Shown here: positions 1 through 5,935 of the stretch, piece by piece | Layout: each line of letters begins with the position of its first letter | Numbering within the stretch: position 1 is the first letter of the stretch | DNA from: Betaproteobacteria bacterium | Lineage (GTDB): Bacteria > Pseudomonadota > Gammaproteobacteria > Burkholderiales > Burkholderiaceae_C | NCBI GenBank assembly: GCA_009927195.1 | Contig: RFNL01000354.1 | Coordinates: forward strand, 1 to 5,935 | Length of the DNA: 5,935 nt | Reading direction: 5' to 3' | The notes under the pieces: model-generated | Told to the model about the DNA's origin: nothing | What the model saw: only the letters and a program-made list of their open reading frames with translations | Database searches by the model: none | Position numbers and translations under genes: made by a program

Positions 1-261
1 GGCCATGCGGGCAACCAAACCCACCCCGAGGTCAAAGCCGCCATCGAAGACGCTTTTGCCCGCATCCTCAAAGCGGGCAAGGCCCCAGGGTTTTTGACCC
101 CCGATGAAGAGCTCGCACGCCACTACCTGGGGCACGGTTGCCTGTTCATGGCCGTGGGCTTGGACAACAACTTGCTGGCCCGCCACACCAGCGCCTTGTG
201 CCAGCGATTCAAAAACCCTGGCGCAGCCAGCCCCGCTCCCAGCAAAGGCAGCACCTACTGA
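1..261 (+). CDS. HpcH/HpaI-family aldolase, C-terminal 86 residues (5' end outside window)
   Basis: This is an open frame from the first base to a TGA at 259-261, so only the C-terminus of the protein is present. It begins in the glycine-rich stretch after the barrel core (GHAGNQTHPEV, residues 1-11). It continues through an AAIEDAF helix, the signature AGKAPGFLTPDEELAR (25-40) and a YLGHGCLFMAVGLDNNLL segment (42-59), matching the end of 4-hydroxy-2-oxoheptanedioate and 2-keto-3-deoxy-sugar-acid aldolases. Family enzymes are about 250-270 residues, so roughly two thirds is missing, including the metal-binding and arginine/histidine active-site positions. As a family these are metal-dependent (class II) pyruvate aldolases that cleave 4-hydroxy-2-oxo acids to pyruvate plus an aldehyde. 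The substrate is not deducible here. The last 15 residues form a polar Pro/Ala/Ser tail. The next gene starts 11 nt downstream on the same strand, which suggests an operon. Confidence 0.9.
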   Translation, partial: GHAGNQTHPEVKAAIEDAFARILKAGKAPGFLTPDEELARHYLGHGCLFMAVGLDNNLLARHTSALCQRFKNPGAASPAPSKGSTY

Positions 262-272
262 GCGGCAGGCCC

Positions 273-1061
273 ATGGATTTCACGCCTGCCTTGACCCTGC
301 CACCGTGCCCAGCCCACTTTCACCCCGATGAGTGGGCGGCGCGCCAGCAATTGGCCGCTGGCTACCGGGTGTTTGCCATGCTCGGTTGGGTGGAGATGAT
401 TTACAACCACATCACCTTGCGCGTGCCCGACAGCGTGAGCGGCCGTGAAAAGCATTTTTTGATCAACCCGTTTGGTCTGCACTACACCGAGGTCACCGCC
501 AGCAATTTGGTCAAGATCAACCTGCAAGGCGAGGTGGTGGGGGGCTCGGCACAGCGGGTCAACCCAGCCGGCTTTGTGGTGCACAGCGCCATCCATGCCG
601 CCCTCGATCAAGCCCACTGCGTGATGCACACCCACACCACCTCGGGCATGGCCGTGGCCTGCTATGAAGGCGGCTTGCAACCGGACAACTTTTACAGCGC
701 TCAGTTGCATGGCATGGTGGCATATCATGACTTTGAGGGCATCACCGTGCATGCCGATGAAGGGCCGCGCTTGCTGCAACACATGGGCACCAAGCCCGCC
801 GTCATTTTGCGCAACCATGGTTTGTTGACCTGGGGCAGCACCTTGCCCCAAGCCTTTGTGCTGCTGTGGACGCTGCAACGCGCCTGCGATGTGCAACTGG
901 CCACCTTGTCCATGGGACGGGCCACCCCCATCGGCGCCGATGTCGCTGCCCGCTGTGCACAAGATGCCTTGCAATTTCACCCGGCCCACGGCGCAGGCCA
1001 AGATGTGTTTGATGCCATGGTGCGCCTGGCGCTGCGCCAAGACCCAGGGTTTCAGGCATGA
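273..1061 (+). CDS. Class II aldolase/adducin-family protein
   Basis: A 262-residue cytosolic protein of the class II aldolase/adducin fold. Residues 25-50 carry the usual start of the domain (LAAGYRVFAMLGW, then YNHITLRVP). The metal ligands are visible as H119 and H121 in HTHTTSG and H182 in RNHGLLTWG. An open frame runs upstream to 138, but that stretch lies inside the preceding aldolase. The ATG at 273 just after its stop gives the normal family length and has a weak AGG three bases before it. The residue 19 before H119, where L-fuculose-phosphate aldolase has its catalytic glutamate, is G100. The protein therefore belongs to the divergent adducin-like branch, for which aldolase activity is not assured. 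The final codon runs into the next start (ATGA, 1058-1061), implying translational coupling. It may be a lyase, decarboxylase or epimerase-like enzyme on a hydroxy-acid substrate. The fold is certain and the reaction is not. Confidence 0.92.
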   Translation: MDFTPALTLPPCPAHFHPDEWAARQQLAAGYRVFAMLGWVEMIYNHITLRVPDSVSGREKHFLINPFGLHYTEVTASNLVKINLQGEVVGGSAQRVNPAGFVVHSAIHAALDQAHCVMHTHTTSGMAVACYEGGLQPDNFYSAQLHGMVAYHDFEGITVHADEGPRLLQHMGTKPAVILRNHGLLTWGSTLPQAFVLLWTLQRACDVQLATLSMGRATPIGADVAARCAQDALQFHPAHGAGQDVFDAMVRLALRQDPGFQA

Positions 1062-2059
1062 AGGTCGCCCTGGTCGGCGCCGGTGCCATTGGTTGTTGGT
1101 TGGGCGCGCGGTTGGCCCAGCAAAACCACACCCCGATCCAATTGAGTGTGTTGGCGCGCGGCGAGAGTTTGCAAGCCATCCGCGCCCACGGCGTGCAATT
1201 GCACATCGCGGGGCAAACCCTGCAAGCGTCTGTGCAAGCCAGCGATCAAGCGGCAGACTTGGGCGCGCAAGACCTGGTGTTGGTGGCCCTCAAAGCCCCG
1301 GCCTTGGGCGAGGTGGCACGCCAGTTGACCCCGCTGATCGGGCCCCACACCGTGGTGTTGACCGCCATGAACGGCGTGCCTTGGTGGTTTATGCAAGGCC
1401 TATCCATGCCCACCCAGGCCACCCGGCTGCAATCCGTCGACCCCGACGCGGTGATCGAGCGCGCCATCCCCGTCGAACAGGTGCTCGGCTGCGTGGTGCA
1501 TGCCAGTTGCGCACTGCTCGGGCGCGGTCACGCCAAGCACCACTTTGGCAATGGCTTGATCGTTGGCGAACCTCGTGGCGGGCACTCCGAGCGGGTACAG
1601 CAAGTGGTGGACTTGCTGTGCGCGGCCGGCTTTGAGGCCAGTGCGTCGGCGCAAATCCAAAAAGACATTTGGTACAAGCTGTGGGGCAATATGACGGTCA
1701 ACCCCATCAGCGCCGTCACCGGGGCCACCACCGACTTGTTGTTGGCCGACCCGTTGGTGCGCGGTTTCATGTCGCGCGTCATGCTGGAGGCCCAAACCAT
1801 CGGTGCGCGCCTGGGGCTGCCCATCGACCAACAACCCGAAGACCGCCACGCCGTCACTGCCAAACTGGGCGCTTTCAAATCGTCCATGTTGCAAGACATC
1901 GAGGCCAAACGTGCGGTGGAGCTCGATGCATTGGTCAGCGCGGTGCGCGAGCTCGGTGAGCGCACCGGGGTGGACACGCCTTTCACCGATGCCTTGCTCG
2001 GCATCAGCCGCTTGCACGCCCAGGTCCAGGGTTTGTACCCGCCGCTGTCACACCCCTGA
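1058..2059 (+). CDS. Ketopantoate reductase family (ApbA/PanE) oxidoreductase
   Basis: A 333-residue NAD(P)-dependent reductase of the PanE family, whose type member reduces 2-dehydropantoate to (R)-pantoate in pantothenate/CoA synthesis. The N-terminus is a Rossmann dinucleotide site, GAGAIG at 7-12. Positions matching E. coli PanE active-site residues by eye are N105 (in AMNGVPWW), K207 (WYKLWGN), S276 and E288 (SSMLQDIEAKRAVELD). A full catalytic set therefore seems present. The region from N105 to the HAS at 148-150 is about 15-20 residues longer than in E. coli PanE and contains a conspicuous SVDPDAVIERAIP stretch. Overall length (333) also exceeds the usual ~300. The start ATG overlaps the previous stop, and AGGG at 1045-1048 lies upstream. 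The position between aldolase genes and a transporter suggests a paralog reducing another 2-oxo acid rather than the housekeeping PanE, but pantoate formation cannot be excluded. Confidence 0.9.
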   Translation: MKVALVGAGAIGCWLGARLAQQNHTPIQLSVLARGESLQAIRAHGVQLHIAGQTLQASVQASDQAADLGAQDLVLVALKAPALGEVARQLTPLIGPHTVVLTAMNGVPWWFMQGLSMPTQATRLQSVDPDAVIERAIPVEQVLGCVVHASCALLGRGHAKHHFGNGLIVGEPRGGHSERVQQVVDLLCAAGFEASASAQIQKDIWYKLWGNMTVNPISAVTGATTDLLLADPLVRGFMSRVMLEAQTIGARLGLPIDQQPEDRHAVTAKLGAFKSSMLQDIEAKRAVELDALVSAVRELGERTGVDTPFTDALLGISRLHAQVQGLYPPLSHP

Positions 2060-2069
2060 GCCCTTGACC

Positions 2070-2993
2070 ATGGGCTCCTCCACGCGGGCCGTCGGACTGG
2101 CCGCTTTTTTCACCTTGATGCTCATCGCCTTGATGATGGGCGCCAACCATGTGGCCGCACGGCTGGCCTTCAGTGGAGGCATGGACGTGGCCACTGGCGT
2201 GGCCGTGCGCAGTTGGGTGACCGCCGCAGTGGTGGCCGGGGTGGTGTGGTGGGCCAAGGTGCCTTGGCGGGCCGATGCAGGCCAACGCAAAGGCCTGCTC
2301 ATGGTGGGCCTGGCCATCGGCTTTCAAAGCCAATGTTTGTACTCATCGGTGGCGCGTTTGCCGGTGGCACTGGCCTTGCTGGGTTTTAACACCTACCCGT
2401 TGTGGACCGCGCTGTGGGACCGCGTTTTATATGGGCGACGCACCGAACGAGCGGTCTTGCAAGCCATGCCGGTGATCCTGCTGGGGCTGGCTTTGGCGCT
2501 GGATGTGTCGGGTGCCAGCTCGGGCCTGGGCGCCATCGATCAGTGGCAACAAATGGGTGTGGGGGTGGCGTTTGCCCTGGGCGCTGCCGCCGTCTTTGGC
2601 TTGGCCCTGGTGTGGACGCAGCACGAGACCCAGGGCATGGACGGTCGGGTGCGCACCATAGGTTCCATGGTCTTGAGCGGCATGGTGGCGCTGACCGTGA
2701 TCGCTGGCCAAGGCGGGCCGCATTGGCCCCACACCGCACTGGGCTGGGTCGGGCTGGCTGCACTGACTTTTTTATATGGCACGGCCTTCACCATCATGTT
2801 CACCGTGCTGCCCAAGCTGGGCGTGTCGGGCCACTCGGCGCTGATGAATGTGGAGCCCGTGTTTGCCCTGGGCCTGGCCTGGGTGGTGCTTGACCAGCGC
2901 ATCGCCCCCATCCAAATCGTGGGCGCTTTGCTGGTGGTGGGCGCGGTGATTGCCCTGGGCTTGCGCCAACACGGGACCATCAGGCCGCAGTGA
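2070..2993 (+). CDS. EamA/DMT-superfamily transporter
   Basis: A 307-residue inner-membrane protein with about ten predicted helices in two repeated halves, the drug/metabolite transporter (EamA) layout. Hydrophobic segments lie near residues 8-33, 42-62, 74-92, 97-118, 130-147, 163-182, 196-213, 222-243, 254-274 and 280-298. Typical EamA sequence appears at the end of each half: LLGFNTYPLWTALWDRVL (103-120) and SALMNVEPVFALGLAWVVL (256-274). The frame is open back to 1803 inside the preceding gene. The ATG at 2070, 10 nt after that gene's stop, gives the full-length transporter and starts just before helix 1. No strong ribosome-binding site is seen, so translation may depend on coupling. DMT proteins commonly export or import amino acids, sugars or organic acids. 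Co-operonic position suggests a substrate or product of the upstream enzymes, which is inference only. The last 14 nt overlap the convergent alr. Confidence 0.9.
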   Translation: MGSSTRAVGLAAFFTLMLIALMMGANHVAARLAFSGGMDVATGVAVRSWVTAAVVAGVVWWAKVPWRADAGQRKGLLMVGLAIGFQSQCLYSSVARLPVALALLGFNTYPLWTALWDRVLYGRRTERAVLQAMPVILLGLALALDVSGASSGLGAIDQWQQMGVGVAFALGAAAVFGLALVWTQHETQGMDGRVRTIGSMVLSGMVALTVIAGQGGPHWPHTALGWVGLAALTFLYGTAFTIMFTVLPKLGVSGHSALMNVEPVFALGLAWVVLDQRIAPIQIVGALLVVGAVIALGLRQHGTIRPQ

Positions 2994-4089
2994 CCACAGG
3001 CACGCGGGGTGCCAGGGCGCACATGAGTTCGTAGCCGATGGTGCCTGCCGCGGCAGCGGGCTCGTCAATGGACAGCAGCGCCCCGCCGGGGTCCTGGCCC
3101 CACAAGGTCACACTGGCACCGATGTCGGCAGCGGCACCGGCTTGGATCACTGGCTCAAGGTCAACGGCAAGCATGTCCATGCTGACCCGTCCCAAGGTAC
3201 GGGTGCGCACCCCGCTGACCAGCACTGGCGTGCCGGTGGGGCACTGACGCGGGTATCCGTCGGCATAACCCGCGGCCACCACGCCCATGCGTTGGTGGCT
3301 GCTGGCGCGGTAGCTCGATGCATAGCCCACACTGTCGCCTGGGGCCAGGCTTTGCACCGCAATCAGGCGGCTGTGCAGGCTCATGGTGGGGCGCAAGCCC
3401 CAGTCGCTCAAGCTGTGCAAAGGGTGGTCGGGCGAGCTGCCAAACAAGGCAATGCCCGGCCGCACCCAATCGGCCATCACATCGGCATCCAGGTGGTGGC
3501 GCAGCAAAGCGGCGCTGTTGGCCAGGCTGCGCTCGCCTGGCAGGTCTTGGGCATTCTGTTGAAACACGGTCAATTGGTGGGCAATGCCGCGCTCGCCGTC
3601 GGCATCGCTGAAATGCGTCATCAGCGACACCTCGCCCACTTGGGGCAAGGCATTCAAGCGGCTCCAGGCGGCGCGAAAGCGTTGCGGGGCAAAGCCCAAG
3701 CGGTTCATACCCGAATTCATTTTCAAAAACACCCGGTGCCCGACTTGGGTTTTGTGGCGGCTGAGCATGTCAATTTGCGCGTCGCAGTGCACCGTGTGCC
3801 ACAGGTCCAGACGCGAGCACCACTCCAGGTCGCGCGCTTCAAACACGCCTTCGAGCAACAAAATCGGGCCGCGCCAGCCCAGCTCACGCACGCGCTGCGC
3901 CTCCTCCAGGTCGAGCAAGGCAAAGCCATCGGCAGCCCGCAAGCCCTCAAAGACCCGCTCGATGCCGTGCCCATAGGCATTGGCCTTGACCACCGCCCAC
4001 AAGCGGGCGTTTTGCGCGCGCGCGCGCAGCAAACCCAGGTTGTGATGCAACGCATCAAGGTGGATGGTGGCTTGGAGGGGACGGGGCAT
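2980..4089 (-). CDS. alr: Alanine racemase
   Basis: A 369-residue cytosolic PLP enzyme that interconverts L- and D-alanine, supplying D-Ala for peptidoglycan. The PLP lysine is K35 in the signature VVKANAYGHG (33-42), with Y39 in the phosphate-binding position. Further hallmarks are K123 and R130 (FLKMNSGMNRLGF), H159 in MTHFSDAD, R210 in VRPGIALFG, the second catalytic base Y260 (GYASSYRA), and M304/D305 in GRVSMDML. The N-terminal TIM barrel spans about 1-235 and the C-terminal beta domain the rest, so the protein is complete. The ATG at 4089 places K35 where the family has it. No clear Shine-Dalgarno precedes it. It is divergent from lplT, and I recall this pairing from other betaproteobacteria. 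No dadA lies nearby, favouring the biosynthetic Alr over catabolic DadX. The 3' end overlaps the DMT gene by 14 nt. Confidence 0.97.
   Translation of the reverse strand: MPRPLQATIHLDALHHNLGLLRARAQNARLWAVVKANAYGHGIERVFEGLRAADGFALLDLEEAQRVRELGWRGPILLLEGVFEARDLEWCSRLDLWHTVHCDAQIDMLSRHKTQVGHRVFLKMNSGMNRLGFAPQRFRAAWSRLNALPQVGEVSLMTHFSDADGERGIAHQLTVFQQNAQDLPGERSLANSAALLRHHLDADVMADWVRPGIALFGSSPDHPLHSLSDWGLRPTMSLHSRLIAVQSLAPGDSVGYASSYRASSHQRMGVVAAGYADGYPRQCPTGTPVLVSGVRTRTLGRVSMDMLAVDLEPVIQAGAAADIGASVTLWGQDPGGALLSIDEPAAAAGTIGYELMCALAPRVPVVTAA
4014..4027. repeat. (GC)7 dinucleotide tract inside alr
   Basis: Fourteen bases of perfect alternating GC lie in the 5' part of alr, encoding the alternating Arg-Ala residues 22-25 (RARA) of the racemase. 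Such a tract is a possible slippage site and favours Z-DNA under supercoiling, but in a GC-rich gene it may simply reflect codon choice for Arg-Ala repeats. Confidence 0.85.
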
Positions 4090-4238
4090 GGAGAAGTCTA
4101 TTGTTGCAGGCGCATGTTATAAACCAACATGACACCACGGTGCTTAAAACGACAAATCTCGTGCTGTGCCCAGCTGGCCCAGACACCCCCACCCCAAAGC
4201 GCGATGCACCCTTCCACAATCCCCTGCATTGGAAACGC
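4090..4238. promoter_or_regulatory. Divergent alr/lplT intergenic start region
   Basis: These 149 nt separate the divergent start codons of alr (ends at 4089, - strand) and lplT (4239, + strand), so both promoters are expected here unless one starts inside the opposite gene. It is the most AT-rich non-coding stretch in the window, notably 4091-4160. A TATAAC match to a -10 box reads on the - strand at 4121-4116. It would give alr a leader of roughly 20 nt, but no good -35 hexamer sits 16-18 nt upstream of it. On the + strand TATAAA occurs at 4118-4123, again without a convincing -35. The frame of lplT is open through this region from a TTG at 4101, so part of it could in principle be translated. 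No small gene or RNA is evident. Confidence 0.6.
4113..4131. repeat. Inverted repeat CATGTT-N7-AACATG, possible operator
   Basis: Two perfect 6-bp arms, 4113-4118 and 4126-4131, are separated by ATAAACC and lie about 25-40 nt upstream of the alr start. The repeat covers the candidate -10 elements of both strands, which is where a dimeric repressor would act. The arms are short, there is no T-tract, and no regulator gene is in the window, so an operator role is speculative. Confidence 0.4.
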
Positions 4239-5546
4239 ATGAAGCGCGGCTTCTACACCATCATGGCGGCCCAGTTTTTCAGCTCGCTGGCCGATAACGC
4301 CTTGTTCGTGGCAGCTGTGGAGTTGATCAAGGACTCGGGCGGGGCTGAATGGCAACGCGCCGCCTTGGTACCCATGTTCGCATTGTTTTATGTGGTGCTC
4401 GCGCCGTTTGTTGGTGCATTTGCAGACTCGCGGCCCAAAGGCGATGTGATGTTTGTGAGCAATGCCATCAAAGTGGCGGGTTGTCTGATGATGTTGTTTG
4501 GCTCGCACCCCTTGATGGCTTATGCCATTGTTGGATTGGGGGCTGCCGCATACTCACCGGCCAAATACGGCATCTTGACCGAGCTGTTGCCTGCCTCGAT
4601 GCTGGTCAAGGCCAATGGCTGGATCGAGGGGTTGACCATTGCCTCCATCATTTTGGGCGTGCTCTTGGGCGGCCAGTTGGTAGGGCCTATCCTCTCAGGT
4701 GCCTTGTTGGCGCTGGACCTGCCGCTGATCGACACGGGCGTGGACACCCCGCCTGAAGCGGCCATTTGCGTGCTGGTGTTCATTTACGCGTTGGCGGCTT
4801 GGTTCAACACCCGCATCCCGCACACCGGGGTGGCCATGATCCCCATGCGCAGCGACACCCAACACAGCTTGGCCTACCACCTGATGGCCTTGCCCCCAGA
4901 TTTTTGGCGCTGCAATCTGTTGCTGTGGCGGGATAAATTGGGCCAAATTTCCCTGGCCACCACCACCTTGTTTTGGGGCGTGAGTGGCAATTTGCGCTAC
5001 ATCGTCTTGGCCTGGAGCGCAGCGGCGCTGGGCTATTCCACCTCCCAGGCCTCGGGTTTGGTAGGGGTGGTGGCGATTGGCACGGCCGTGGGTGCGGTGG
5101 TGGCCTCGGTGCGCATGAAGCTGCACCACGCCACCCGCGTCATGCCCCTGGGTATTGCCATGGGCCTGGTGGTGCTGGGCATGAACTTCATCGACAACGT
5201 CTGGGTGGCCGCGCCGTTTTTGATCATGCTCGGCGGCTTGGGCGGTTTTTTGGTGGTGCCCATGAATGCCCTGCTGCAACACCGTGGCCACAGCCTGATG
5301 GGGGCGGGCCGCTCTATCGCGGTGCAAAACTTCAACGAACAGGCCTGCATCTTGGCGCTGGGCTTTTTGTACACCTTCTCCACCGGTATGGGCCTGAGCG
5401 CCTTTGGCGCCATCAGCGGCTTTGGACTGATGGTGGCCAGCTTCATGTGGCTGATCCAGCGCTGGCACGACACCAACACCCGCAAGCACGCGGACGAGGT
5501 GGAGCGCTTGATGAAAATCGCCCGCGAAGACCCCTCACACGGCTGA
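4239..5546 (+). CDS. lplT: Lysophospholipid transporter LplT (MFS)
   Basis: A 435-residue inner-membrane major-facilitator protein of the LplT family. LplT flips lysophospholipids (2-acyl-glycerophosphoethanolamine type) inward for re-acylation by Aas. Family hallmarks are AQFFSSLADNAL (11-22) in helix 1, GAAAYSPAKYGIL (101-113) with LVKANGWIE (122-130), TLFWG..GNLRY (243-254), and the C-terminal block VVPMNALLQHRG plus GAGRSIAVQNF (339-365), all close to E. coli LplT. About 12 hydrophobic helices are visible. It is longer than the ~400-residue E. coli protein, partly through a loop near 158-174 (DLPLIDTGVDTPPEAA) and a charged C-terminal tail (408-435). The ATG at 4239 is chosen because it sits just before helix 1 and has GGAA at 4231-4234. 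The frame is open to TTG 4101, but the extra 46 residues are not family-like. Aas is not in the window, so its partner acyltransferase must be encoded elsewhere. A transporter gene follows after 10 nt. Confidence 0.92.
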   Translation: MKRGFYTIMAAQFFSSLADNALFVAAVELIKDSGGAEWQRAALVPMFALFYVVLAPFVGAFADSRPKGDVMFVSNAIKVAGCLMMLFGSHPLMAYAIVGLGAAAYSPAKYGILTELLPASMLVKANGWIEGLTIASIILGVLLGGQLVGPILSGALLALDLPLIDTGVDTPPEAAICVLVFIYALAAWFNTRIPHTGVAMIPMRSDTQHSLAYHLMALPPDFWRCNLLLWRDKLGQISLATTTLFWGVSGNLRYIVLAWSAAALGYSTSQASGLVGVVAIGTAVGAVVASVRMKLHHATRVMPLGIAMGLVVLGMNFIDNVWVAAPFLIMLGGLGGFLVVPMNALLQHRGHSLMGAGRSIAVQNFNEQACILALGFLYTFSTGMGLSAFGAISGFGLMVASFMWLIQRWHDTNTRKHADEVERLMKIAREDPSHG

Positions 5547-5556
5547 GCGCCAGCGC

Positions 5557-5935
5557 ATGAACCCCAGCCCAACTTGGCCGGTCTTGGGCTTGCTGTTCAA
5601 TGCCTTGGTGTGGGGCCTGTCGTGGTGGCCGCTGCGCGAGATGCAAGCCCTGGGCTTGCACCCCCTGTGGTCCAGTGGCTTGATCTTTGGTCTGGCATTG
5701 GGGCTGCTCAGCCTGTGGCGGCCCAAGGCTTGGCATCAGTTGCGTGCCACCCCCGCCCTGTGGACGCTGATGCTTGCCGCTGGCCTGACCAATGTGGGCT
5801 TTAACTGGGCGGTGGCCACCGGCGACGTGGTGCGGGTGGTGCTGTTGTTCTACGTGATGCCCGCTTGGTCCATCCCCATCGCTTGGTGGGTGCTGGGCGA
5901 GCGCCCCACCCGGGGTGCGCTCTGGCGCTTGGCCC
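5557..5935 (+). CDS. EamA/DMT-superfamily transporter, N-terminal part (3' end outside window)
   Basis: This frame is open from the ATG at 5557 to the end of the window, giving the first 126 residues with no stop. Hydrophobic segments lie near residues 7-27, 38-54, 66-86 and 91-113. The stretch VVLLFYVMPAWSIPIAWWVL followed by GERPT (94-118) is the usual end of the fourth helix in EamA transporters, so about 160-180 residues are probably missing. It is rich in tryptophan (WGLSWWPL, LWSS, AWWVLGE). The gene starts 10 nt after the lplT stop on the same strand without a clear Shine-Dalgarno, so it is likely read from the lplT transcript with coupled translation. It is not a copy of the DMT gene at 2070-2993: the N-termini and helix 4 sequences differ clearly. 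The substrate is unknown. Confidence 0.88.
   Translation, partial: MNPSPTWPVLGLLFNALVWGLSWWPLREMQALGLHPLWSSGLIFGLALGLLSLWRPKAWHQLRATPALWTLMLAAGLTNVGFNWAVATGDVVRVVLLFYVMPAWSIPIAWWVLGERPTRGALWRLA

Noticed and set aside
255..1040. 261-codon open frame on the - strand, antisense to the class II aldolase-like gene
   Set aside because: The protein is an antisense shadow rich in Gly, His and Gln with no domain. The + strand frame has a conserved fold and metal ligands.
856..1635. 259-codon + frame spanning the junction of the aldolase-like and PanE-like genes
   Set aside because: It is out of frame with two well-supported genes, is Arg/Pro-rich and has no domain.
2999..3013. Hairpin GGCAC-N5-GTGCC just inside the 3' end of alr, considered as a terminator
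   Set aside because: The stem is only 5 bp, lies in coding sequence of alr, and has no T-tract on either side.
2950..4122. 390-codon open frame on the + strand, antisense to the whole of alr
   Set aside because: Its translation is low-complexity and rich in Ala, Gly, His and Gln with no recognisable domain, and the opposite strand encodes an unmistakable alanine racemase. Long antisense frames are expected in GC-rich genes.
4101..4238. Possible 46-residue N-terminal extension of LplT from a TTG start
   Set aside because: The extension has no family similarity, crosses the expected promoter region, and the ATG at 4239 sits just before helix 1 with a GGAA upstream.
4695..5489. 264-codon open frame on the - strand, antisense to lplT
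   Set aside because: Rich in His, Gln and Gly with no membrane segments or motifs, and the + strand is a clear LplT.
2070..5935. Two DMT transporters considered as a duplicated gene
   Set aside because: Their N-terminal halves differ in sequence throughout beyond general family features, so they are separate EamA subfamilies rather than a recent duplication.

Overview
This is a GC-rich, densely coded bacterial window holding seven protein genes, the first and last cut by the window edges. The proteins resemble those of betaproteobacteria of the family Comamonadaceae (Limnohabitans/Rhodoferax/Polaromonas type). That placement rests on overall protein style and on the alr/lplT neighbourhood recalled from related genomes, not on a database search. 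I see no rRNA, tRNA, CRISPR array, insertion sequence, phage gene or origin.

Left block (1-2993, + strand): a tightly packed run of four genes. It contains the 3' end of an HpcH/HpaI-family aldolase, a class II aldolase/adducin-family protein, a ketopantoate-reductase-family (ApbA/PanE) oxidoreductase, and a ten-helix EamA/DMT transporter. The junctions are +11 nt, an ATGA overlap and +10 nt, so co-transcription is very likely. The enzymes handle 2-oxo or 4-hydroxy-2-oxo acids or related hydroxy acids as families, so the block reads as a small hydroxy-/oxo-acid metabolism cassette with its own transporter. The substrate cannot be read from the sequence.

Right block (2980-5935): alanine racemase (alr, - strand) converges on the DMT gene and overlaps its 3' end by 14 nt. 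A 149-nt spacer holds the divergent start region between alr and lplT, with a short inverted repeat and a candidate -10 element. lplT (+ strand) encodes the lysophospholipid flippase of phospholipid repair. It is followed after 10 nt by the start of a second, different EamA/DMT transporter that runs off the window. The alr/lplT pair is an envelope module, with D-Ala for peptidoglycan and lysophospholipid recycling at the inner membrane.

No clearly novel system is visible. The most interesting points are the undefined pathway of the four-gene cassette, the apparent loss of the catalytic glutamate in its class II aldolase-like protein, and the enlarged central region of its PanE-like enzyme. 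The alr/DMT 3' overlap and the alr-lplT intergenic palindrome are also worth a look.
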